This document shows, in pieces, positions 22,369-30,506 of a DNA stretch of 64,000 bases. The notes under the pieces were generated by a model. The model worked only from the letters and a program-made list of their open reading frames with translations. It was not told the DNA's origin and ran no database searches. The stretch spans positions 1-64,000 of the forward strand of contig JAVTVY010018942.1 in the NCBI GenBank assembly GCA_036873755.1, written 5' to 3'. The position numbers and the translations under genes are program-made. This DNA comes from Hanleya hanleyi. Lineage: Eukaryota; Mollusca; Polyplacophora; Lepidopleurida; Hanleyidae. Positions within the stretch are counted from its first letter, which is position 1. Each line of letters opens with the position of its first letter.

Positions 22369-22376
22369 TATAAAAG
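22369..22376 (+). promoter_or_regulatory. TATA box of the five-domain gene
   Basis: TATAAAAG in the context CTTGCC..CCAT, 62 bp upstream of the ATG. This would place transcription start near 22400 and give a leader of about 40 nt with no upstream ATG. Confidence 0.6.
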
Positions 22377-22437
22377 CCATAACATTCAACCGGTATCTTC
22401 AATTGATTCAGACAAGAGCAACACAAAACTATCAATA

Positions 22438-25400
22438 ATGGAGCGCACTGTCCGCTACACTGGCTTACTGGTTATGATGTTGATCAATGTCCTTGTTGTT
22501 AAGGGATTGTGTCCCCAGAATGGACAGCAAGGTGCGCAAATAGCCGCGAGGTGTGTGGCCCCGGTGGCCAAAATCTTCGACTTATCTAAGGGCGCCGCAT
22601 CTTCGGACGAACTTCAGATATTCTGTAAGCCAGGTGGTTCTGCTTCGGGGGCGGTCGACTGTTTACGGAAGATTTTCGACGACTGTGCACGGGAAAATCC
22701 AACGGTTAGTCGCGTACTTTCCAAGGCCATCGATTTGAATGCATATGAAAATGCTTTAAAGTATGTTTGCGATAACCGGAGAGTATTGGTCACCAGTCAA
22801 ACATGTGTCAGCAAACAATCTGCCTCTCTAGGAACATGTGTTCTGGCTGCGCAAAGTAACTTCAACAACAAGTATCAATCTCTGCTGCGGGAGGCTCTCA
22901 CGAAGGGGGCCAAATGGTTTGAAGATGCCGCAATCAAAGCTTTGTGCTCCTTGAATGACGGAATGAGCGACTGTGTCGGGCCGATACGGATAGAATGTGG
23001 CGAGGAAATCGGAGATATCTACTTGACCATGGTTTCGTCAACTCGGTCACCTGGATGCGCCAAGTACGTTCCCAAAGTAATACAAGGGCCATCTAGTAAA
23101 GCTCCAGATTCGACCGACCCAAATTCAACATTTCCAGTACGAAATGGAGAGAACAATGGCACATCTGTTCAGGGAGTGTGTCCCCAGAATGGACAACAAG
23201 GTGCACAAATAGCCGCGAGGTGTGTGGCTCCGGTGGCCAAAGTCTTCGACTTATCTAAGGGCGCCGCATCTTCGGACGAACTTCAGATATTCTGTAAGCC
23301 TGGTGGTCCTGCTTCGGGGGCGGTCGACTGTTTACGGAAGATTTTCGACGACTGTGCACGGGAAAATCCAACGGTTCGCCGCATACTTGCCAAGGCCTTC
23401 GATTTGAATGCCTATGAAAAGGCTTTAACGTATGTTTGCGATAACCGAAACGTATTGGTCACCAGTCAGACATGTGTCCGCAGACAATCTACCTCTTTAG
23501 GAACATGTGTTCTGGCTGCGCAAAGGAACTTCAACAACAAGTATCAATCTCTGCTGCGAGAGGCTAACACGCAGGGGGTCAAATGGTTTGAAGATGCCGC
23601 AATCAAAGCTTTGTGCTCCTTGAATGACGGAATGAACGACTGTGTCGGACCGATACGGATAGAATGTGGCGAGGAAATCGGAGATATCTACTTGACCATG
23701 GTTTCGTCAACTCGGTCACCTGGATGCGCCAAGTACGTTCCCAAAGTAATACAAGGGCCATCTAGTAAAGCTCCAGATTCGACCGACCCAAATTCAACAT
23801 TTCCAGTACGAAATGGAGAGAACAATGGCACATCTGTTCAGGGAGTGTGTCCCCAGAATGGACAACAAGGTGCACAAATAGCCGCGAGGTGTGTGACTCC
23901 GGTGGCCAAAGTCTTCGACTTATCTAAGGGCGCCGCATCTTCGGACGAACTTCAGATATTCTGTAAGCCTGGTGGTCCTGCTTCGGGGGCGGTCGACTGT
24001 TTACGGAAGATTTTCGACGACTGTGCACGGGAAAATCCAACGGTTCGCCGCATACTTGCCAAGGCCTTCGATTTGAATGCCTATGAAAAGGCTTTAACGT
24101 ATGTTTGCGATAACCGAAACGTATTGGTCACCAGTCAGACATGTGTCCGCAGACAATCTACCTCTTTAGGAACATGTGTTCTGGCTGCGCAAAGGAACTT
24201 CAACAACAAGTATCAATCTCTGCTGCGAGAGGCTAACACGCAGGGGGTCAAATGGTTTGAAGATGCCGCAATCAAAGCTTTGTGCTCCTTGAATGACGGA
24301 ATGAACGACTGTGTCGGACCGATACGGATAGAATGTGGCGAGGAAATCGGAGATATCTACTTGACCATGGTTTCGTCAACTCGGTCACCTGGATGCGCCA
24401 AATACTTTCCCAAAGTAATACAAGGGCCATCTAGTAAAGCTCCAGATTCGACCGACCCAAATTCAACATTTCCAATACGAAATGGAGAGAACAATGGCAC
24501 ATCTGTTCAGGGAGTGTGTCCCCAGAATGGGCAGCAAGGTGTACAAATAGCCGCGAGGTGTGTTGCCCCGGTGGCCAAAGTCTTCGACTTATCTAAGGGC
24601 GTCGTATCTTCGGACGAACTTCAGATATTCTGTAAGCTTAATGGTTCCGCTTCAGGGGCGGTCGACTGTTTACGGAAGATTTTCGACGACTGTGCACGGG
24701 AAAATCCAACGGTTCGCCGCGTACTTGCCAAGGCCTTCGATTTGAATGCCTATGAACATGCTTTAAAGTATTTTTGCGATAACCGGAGCGTATTGGTCAC
24801 CAGCCAAACATGTGTCAGCAGACAATCTACCTCTATAGGAACATGTGTTCTGGCTGCGCAAAGTAACTTCAACAACAAGTATCAATCTCTGCTGCGGGAG
24901 GCTCTCACGAAGGGGGCCAAATGGTTTGAAGATGCCGCAATCAAAGCTTTGTGCTCCTTGAATGACGGAATGAGCGACTGTGTCGGACCGATACGGATAG
25001 AATGTGGCGAGGAAATCGGAGATATCTACTTGACCATGGTTTCGTCAACTCGGTCACCTGGATGCGCCAAGTACGTTCCCAAAGTAATACAAGGGCCATC
25101 TAGTAAAGCTCCAGATTCGACCGACCCAAATTCAACATTTCCAGTACGAAATGGAGAGAACAATGGCACATCTGTTCAGGGAGTGTGTCCCCAGAATGGA
25201 CAGCAAGGTGCACAAATAGCCGCGAGGTGTGTGGCTCCGGTGGCCAAAGTCTTCGACTTATCTAAGGGCGCCGCATCTTCGGACGAACTTCAGATATTCT
25301 GTAAGCCTGGTGGTTCTGCTTCGGGGGCGGTCGACTGTTTACGGAAGATTTTCGACGACTGTGCACGGGAAAATCCAACGGTTCGCCGCATACTTGCCAA

Positions 25401-25866
25401 GGCCTTCGATTTGAATGCCTATGAAAAGGCTTTAAAGTATGTTTGCGATAACCGAAACGTATTGGTCACCAGTCAGACATGTGTCCGCAGACAATCTACC
25501 TCTTTAGGAACATGTGTTCTGGCTGCGCAAAGGAACTTCAACAACAAGTATCAATCTCTGCTGCGAGAGGCTAACACGCAGGGGGTCAAATGGTTTGAAG
25601 ATGCCGCAATCAAAGCTTTGTGCTCCTTGAATGACGGAATGAGCGACTGTGTCGGGCCGATACGGATAGAATGTGGCGAGGAAATCGGAGATATCTACTT
25701 GACCATGGTTTCGTCAACTCGGTCACCTGGATGCGCCAAGTACGATCCCAGTTCAGGATTTCCAAAGGGAAATGGAGGGAACACAGCTGTTCCTGGCAGT
25801 AACGGACTGTTAATTTCAATTGTGTTTATCCTATTGAATTTGGTGAAAGCCTCGAACTGGTTTTGA
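22438..25866 (+). CDS. Five-unit 12-cysteine repeat surface protein (1142 aa)
   Basis: Intronless gene. Residues 1-23 are a signal peptide (MERTVRYTGLLVMMLINVLV). Five tandem units of exactly 223 residues begin at residues 23, 246, 469, 692 and 915 (bases 22504, 23173, 23842, 24511, 25180). Each has a ~188-residue domain opening with CPQNGQQG, with 12 conserved cysteines and the stretches VDCLRKIFDDCA, AAIKALCSLNDGM and IRIECGEEIGDIY. In units 1-4 a ~35-residue linker (GPSSKAPDSTDPNST..NNGTSVQ) rich in Ser, Thr and Pro follows, with two N-glycosylation sequons. The last 40 residues are Gly-rich and end in LLISIVFILLNLV plus KASNWF, fitting a GPI signal or a single membrane anchor. The product is therefore predicted to be extracellular and tethered. 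It is paralogous to 4023-4667. Units 2 and 3 are almost identical. Function unknown; adhesion, recognition or mucosal-coat roles are speculation. Confidence 0.9.
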   Translation: MERTVRYTGLLVMMLINVLVVKGLCPQNGQQGAQIAARCVAPVAKIFDLSKGAASSDELQIFCKPGGSASGAVDCLRKIFDDCARENPTVSRVLSKAIDLNAYENALKYVCDNRRVLVTSQTCVSKQSASLGTCVLAAQSNFNNKYQSLLREALTKGAKWFEDAAIKALCSLNDGMSDCVGPIRIECGEEIGDIYLTMVSSTRSPGCAKYVPKVIQGPSSKAPDSTDPNSTFPVRNGENNGTSVQGVCPQNGQQGAQIAARCVAPVAKVFDLSKGAASSDELQIFCKPGGPASGAVDCLRKIFDDCARENPTVRRILAKAFDLNAYEKALTYVCDNRNVLVTSQTCVRRQSTSLGTCVLAAQRNFNNKYQSLLREANTQGVKWFEDAAIKALCSLNDGMNDCVGPIRIECGEEIGDIYLTMVSSTRSPGCAKYVPKVIQGPSSKAPDSTDPNSTFPVRNGENNGTSVQGVCPQNGQQGAQIAARCVTPVAKVFDLSKGAASSDELQIFCKPGGPASGAVDCLRKIFDDCARENPTVRRILAKAFDLNAYEKALTYVCDNRNVLVTSQTCVRRQSTSLGTCVLAAQRNFNNKYQSLLREANTQGVKWFEDAAIKALCSLNDGMNDCVGPIRIECGEEIGDIYLTMVSSTRSPGCAKYFPKVIQGPSSKAPDSTDPNSTFPIRNGENNGTSVQGVCPQNGQQGVQIAARCVAPVAKVFDLSKGVVSSDELQIFCKLNGSASGAVDCLRKIFDDCARENPTVRRVLAKAFDLNAYEHALKYFCDNRSVLVTSQTCVSRQSTSIGTCVLAAQSNFNNKYQSLLREALTKGAKWFEDAAIKALCSLNDGMSDCVGPIRIECGEEIGDIYLTMVSSTRSPGCAKYVPKVIQGPSSKAPDSTDPNSTFPVRNGENNGTSVQGVCPQNGQQGAQIAARCVAPVAKVFDLSKGAASSDELQIFCKPGGSASGAVDCLRKIFDDCARENPTVRRILAKAFDLNAYEKALKYVCDNRNVLVTSQTCVRRQSTSLGTCVLAAQRNFNNKYQSLLREANTQGVKWFEDAAIKALCSLNDGMSDCVGPIRIECGEEIGDIYLTMVSSTRSPGCAKYDPSSGFPKGNGGNTAVPGSNGLLISIVFILLNLVKASNWF
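22504..25740 (+). repeat. 669 bp in-frame tandem repeat, five units
   Basis: Unit starts are spaced by exactly 669 bp. Units 2 (23173) and 3 (23842) differ by only a handful of bases that I could see (Ala to Thr near 23897, Val to Phe near 24409, and one change in the linker). Units 1 and 4 share LREALTKGAKW where 2, 3 and 5 have LREANTQGVKW, which suggests more than one round of duplication or gene conversion. Collapse or expansion of such repeats in an assembly is also possible. Confidence 0.9.
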
Positions 25867-26534
25867 TTGAAAGATGCATTTTCGTTTATCGCTGGTTGAG
25901 AACCGATGGTTGTACACAAGACATGCATCGTTTACACGCTCATGATCTTGCAAAATGACTAATCGCATACGTGAGTGTAAACGATTTATGTAAAATTTGT
26001 ATATTTCTTTTTTATTCAATTTTTATATAATGTGATACTGTCAACTTATTTTTTATAAGTTTGTATGATATATTTACCCTCCACAGTAAGACTGACGTTG
26101 TACAAAAGTCTGTCAATACAACAGCTAACAAGTAAAAAATATATGGATACAAACATTACAGGGCTTTGACGGAGATCATGAGATCCTCATGAACAAATAT
26201 TTGTACTATATATTCTGACGTCATAGTAAATTGGGTTTCATAGTCCTTTGTGTAACTCAAATCTACTAGTCAACTATATTCTATTCGGCTTCAATATAGG
26301 CCTATAATTTTTATCAGGTGCATATGTTTGTACTGTGATTTAGAGATATAAACAGAACAAAGTAATTGGTGTGCCACTGTTTTTGCTTGATTATCAAAGT
26401 CCCGGAACGCTGAGATTTGAGCTAGCATAACACACGTCTTTCGTTTGCGATTTTTATGTGACCTCTTATATATGTGATAGTTAAATATCAAAAATTGTGT
26501 TTTTGTTCCAAAATTCCGCTTACATACTGTTAAG
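25867..26534. other. 3' flank of the five-domain gene, no other gene
   Basis: AT-rich and presumably contains the 3' UTR. No canonical AATAAA was seen close to the stop. Nothing else supported. Confidence 0.4.
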
Positions 26535-27711
26535 GAGATTCTTATAGTCTGTCCATTTCAATTAGTCGTCTACTTTGGAGCTTGTCAAAAATGTGTAGTT
26601 AACTCTGCATAAAGTTTCTTTTTTGCATCGTGTAGAACAAACTGAGCTTTACAAATCGATCACCAGTACTCCGTAATATCGATAATATATCACGCTCGAA
26701 ATAACTGCAATTCTCTCCATATAAATCTCCAGTACAGTTGTTTCATGTTCCGGGCTACAATTACACAAGGATACATCATAATGTATTTGTGTTCCACTGA
26801 CACAAAGGTCAACAATACCGTGTAAGGTCATAGTGGTGTGTGCGGTTTGTCATTCGGTAATTTCACTGTGCATGGGATCTAAAGGCCTGTTTATACTGAG
26901 CGGGAACGCGACCACGACCGCGACCACGACCACGACCACTGCTACTTTTCGCGCGAATCATCGTTCGTACTGAAAGCGGCGATACGCGCGGAAATGCGCA
27001 GATGAAACTGGCGCATTTACGATTTGACCAACAATGTTAACATTAGGAGTGACTGGGTGTTTCGGGCTTTGGGGTACTATAACACGATTAGTATAAGAGC
27101 GACGAAATCATCAACGCTGTATGTACTAATTGTGTTTTAGTACCCCAAACAATAACTTAACACTACCAGTGACTGGGTGTTTGAGGGTTGGGGGAACTAT
27201 TCCCCCATATAAATTTTGAAATGATCAACAACTTGAACATTTGCCGAATAAATTTATCATAAAGAATAGCACGCTTCTCGATTTGCAGAATGAGCTCTTC
27301 TGTCTTCTCTCCTGCCATGACGAAGCCGTGACAAGGAGTGACATGGCACAGGTAGGTCATATGTATGCCTTTTGACCTCGCACTCTGATTGGTGATGCCA
27401 ATCGTTCGCGCGAAATGTTCCTAAAAATTCGCTCTGGAGGCAATGTCCACGGATTTCCGCGCGAACTAAAATTCGGCCGCGTTCGCAATCGCCGTTAGTA
27501 TAAACGACTTCACTCAAATAGCAGTACATCAGTCAAATGCGATCGTCGCGTTCGCGGTCGCGGTCGCGTTCGCGCTCAGTATAAACAGGCCTTTAGCAAC
27601 ACTCCCACGAGCAGCCCGTTATCACTTTATACGGCATCAGTGACCTACGTATCAGTGGGGACGAATACATTATGACGTCTCCCTGTGTACTTGAGGTCTT
27701 TTCGCACAGCC
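26535..27711. mobile_element. Remnant of the foldback-repeat terminus, split by a MITE
   Basis: Positions 26545-26880 match, in minus orientation and with divergence, the terminal module at 2400-2680 (GTCGTCTACTTTGGAGCTTG, AACTGCAATTCTCTCCATAT). Positions 27650-27700 match the same module in plus orientation (ACGAATACATTATGACGTCT then CCCTGTGTACTTGAG). The MITE 26882-27593 lies between them. This is an old, degraded member of the foldback family. Confidence 0.5.
26882..27593. mobile_element. Terminal-inverted-repeat MITE, 712 bp
   Basis: AAGGCCTGTTTATACTGAGC at the left is matched by GCTCAGTATAAACAGGCCTT at the right, followed inward on each side by CGCGACC / CGGTCGCG-rich subterminal repeats. 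TA flanks both ends (26880-26881 and 27594-27595), consistent with a TA target duplication. Internally an ~45 bp segment with AGTGACTGGGTGTTT occurs twice (27047 and 27167). No transposase, so a non-autonomous DNA transposon. Confidence 0.8.
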
Positions 27712-27713
27712 AG

Positions 27714-28043
27714 AACAGTGGTGTTGATCAACACAAGAAAAAAGGTGTTGAACTCAACGTCAATAAATGGTGTTGAATTTCAACCGACACCTTATGTCTC
27801 CAACACCGTTTATTGGTGTTGGCTAACACCATTAATTGATGCTGAGTCAGTATTAGCGCTTATCCGCTAACACCAAAATATGGCGCTGAGTCATTTGAAA
27901 CTCTTTTTTGGTGTTGAACTGGCTTCAACCCAATTTTTAGTGTTTACATTGGGCAACACCATTTCTCAACACCGCTTCATGGTGTTGACCAGCCCTCAAC
28001 ACCCAAAAAGGATATTGGATCAACATCATTTTTCTGGCTGTGC
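27714..28043. mobile_element. GTGTTG-rich hairpin MITE
   Basis: GCACAGCCAGAACAGTGGTG and TTGATC at the left are matched inversely by GATCAACATCATTTTTCTGG and CTGTGC at the right. The interior consists of repeated GGTGTTGAACTCAACACC-type dyads, so many alternative hairpins can form. Frames on both strands are repeat-driven. Confidence 0.7.
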
Positions 28044-28323
28044 AGACAAATATTACACGAGAGTACTGATTTGCATGTATTGAAATCCTACTTACGAAAC
28101 TGAAATCCACATGGTTGCAGCTATAGTTGCCGTTGCTAGCTGTTTTACTCATTTATTTGACATATTCAAGTTTTAATCGAGTGTTAACACAATTAGAATA
28201 TTTATAAAAGTGTACTGCACTGTTATAAATTTCACGAAATCCAAACTTTGCGATAATTTAATTATGTATATGACATATCGGCTCAGTTTTCCACCATATT
28301 ATTTTCACGCCGTACAGTTTTCA

Positions 28324-28357
<34 letters not shown>

Positions 28358-28524
28358 TCTCTATGACTGTGTTGATTAGCCTTATAGTGCTAATATTTAT
28401 TGGCGTGTTGTACAAACCTATGTAAAATAAATAGTACGTTGATATAATTCGACTGACACTTTACGATTGTCCTTTTCCGTAGTTCATTACCTCCTGCATG
28501 GTGTCATAGTGAAATATTTCCTCT
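28044..28524. other. No gene; contains an (ATT)n microsatellite
   Basis: About ten ATT triplets lie at 28325-28355, giving a poly-isoleucine frame that is an artefact. No other feature supported. Confidence 0.6.
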
Positions 28525-28650
28525 ACTTGATGGCTGTACATAGATAGTCACACATCTCCAGCTAATCATAGATAGTAGTTTGTTATATCGTCGCTATATG
28601 GTCGAAATAAAGCTGAATGCGACGTTAAACCCTAACTCACTCACTCACAC
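28525..28650 (+). mobile_element. SINE-like repeat, plus-oriented copy
   Basis: GATGGCTGTACATAGATAGT, TATATCGTCGCTATATGGTC, CTGAATGCGACGTTAAACCC and the tail TAACTCACTCACTCAC. It aligns throughout with the minus-oriented copy at 6119-6245. This family is the best clue that the genome is molluscan. Confidence 0.6.
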
Positions 28651-29206
28651 TGCTAATTTCAATTTCCTACTAAGGTCCCATATAATATTAGGTGATTTTT
28701 TTTTATAGCTGTTTGACGATCTGATTTCCAATTTTGTCACAAACTCCAACAGATATATTCCTGTCATATCTTGGCGTATTGATCGTCTCTTTCAAGAAAC
28801 GAGCTCTTTGTCGTTCTCTACTCATTTCTCTCGTGATGTTACAGAAAAATGTAAATTTCCTATACATACTGAGGTTCTCTATACTCAATCCAGTAAAGTA
28901 CGAATTCGAACAATGTTACGAAATTGATATGTTTAACATCTGTATGCACAAATAGTGACTGTCGATTATGATATTAATAAATAATGAGAAACACTGGTAT
29001 ATTTGAATATTTGAACAAAACTATCTACCTTTCTTCTTACATGTATTTATACGTCTAATCCGGGCTATAATTTGCCGTTGTGCATGAAAATTCTCCCGTA
29101 ATTCTCCCGTAAACTATCTCAGTATACCTCATTCGTAAATTCCATTAGGCATGCAACAGAACTATGTAAAAAATCCAACCTAGTTAATTCTCGTGGAAAC
29201 ATCATT
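28651..29206. other. No recognisable gene
   Basis: Short AT-rich frames only. Confidence 0.4.
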
Positions 29207-29704
29207 ATACTTTTAAAATGAAGGTGTTGTATTTAACATTATAAATGTCCGAGGAGTGACAACATTATATACAGTTTTATATTTGTAACACTCTTAGGAA
29301 GTGCCGAAAAAGGTGTTATATCCAACATTATGGTATTTACAAGTGTTAAATTCATCATTTCTGCACTGTAAAAGGGAAACTTTTCAAACCCCCAAATGTG
29401 TGTGAAATCCAGCTGCAAGCAGAAGTCGTGTTCCGAACCCCGTCCACTTGGTTTTTCAGAACACCCCAAATGTCGTTTGAAACTCTGGTATCGGTGTTTC
29501 CATACCCCAGAAATAGTGTTTGAGAGCAGAAAAATTTGCTTCTTACAGTGTATGTGCTGTATTGCTCCTGATGCAGCACTAAAATGTTGGATATAACTAT
29601 TTTTCAACACTTCAAGAGACTGCTACAAATATAACACTTTATAAAATGTTATCACTCGTCGGATATTTATAATGTTAAATAGGAAAACTTTCATTTTAAG
29701 AGTG
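29207..29704. mobile_element. Inverted-repeat MITE of the ATTTAACATTATAAATG family
   Basis: The left arm TTTTAAAATGAAGGTGTTGT, TTTAACATTATAAATGTCCG and AGGAGTGAC is matched at the right by the inverse of GTTATCACTCGTCGGATATT, TATAATGTTAAATA and TTTCATTTTAAGAGTG. A related fragment lies at 43680-43885. The central part has short open frames on both strands that are not conserved in that fragment. Confidence 0.7.
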
Positions 29705-29929
29705 TACATTGGAGAAAACTACGGATAATCTTTGAGGCCAGGATATATCAATTACTGCTCCTGTTGAATGAAGACGTTTAACGGATGTTCAAAATAAAAC
29801 ATCAAGCCCGGGAGGCGGCAATTTTGAATGTCACTCATAAAAAAACGTTAATATCGCCATCACGTACGGAGCCTAGAACTGGTTTTGCCATTTTTAGTAT
29901 TTTGCAACCAAAATGTGAAATAAGCCCTC

Positions 29930-30135
29930 CTGCATGGTTAGGCATATGTGTTCATTGGACATCTAGCCTAATGGCTAGGCTACGTGGGGTACCAGAAAAG
30001 TGATGTTTTTGTCATATTTCTTCAAAATATCCGCGATGAAAAGTGAGCAAAAACTTCTTTTTTTTCCACATCACATTAGTATTTACTAATTTATCATGCA
30101 GTTTTTGCGGTGAAATTGCATAAACAAAAAAAAAG
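29930..30135 (-). repeat. Homopolymer-bounded repeat, internal fragment
   Basis: Shares TGATGTTTTTGTCATATTTC, CCGCGATGAAAAGTG, CACATCACATTAGTATTTAC and TTTATCATGCAGTTTTTG with the full copies at 37539-38078 and 43163-43675. Both G/C-tract ends are missing. Confidence 0.6.
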
Positions 30136-30506
30136 CCCAGGTCGGTTAATTAGCAGTAGCAATAATAATCAAGTATTTAATACATTCAGATTGTATCAAT
30201 TACATAATTTTAAGGAAACAAATGCTCATTTAGTTCGTTGAGTAACTTTTGTCACAGGTCATTTAGCCTGCATGAGTAAACCCGAAAACAGTTACGAAAT
30301 AGGTACGTACTACGTTATGCATGCACGAATTAAACCCTGTCTAGCTGAAGGCGGGCGAGGGAGATACTGTTTTTTTCGGAGATGGACGGTTTCTCAAGAT
30401 ACCTCGCTCGTAATTTTTCGATTATTGCGAGCTATTGCCAAGAGTTAAAGATGTCCTTTCAAAGAGACCGTCCATATGGTACTGTATTATATGTAATGTG
30501 CGCACC
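30136..30506. other. Diverged dispersed repeat, no gene
   Basis: Positions 30235-30310 resemble 10615-10690. The rest has no supported feature. Confidence 0.35.

Noticed and set aside
28210..28425. Putative small membrane protein with poly-isoleucine
   Set aside because: The run is an (ATT)n microsatellite and nothing around it is conserved.
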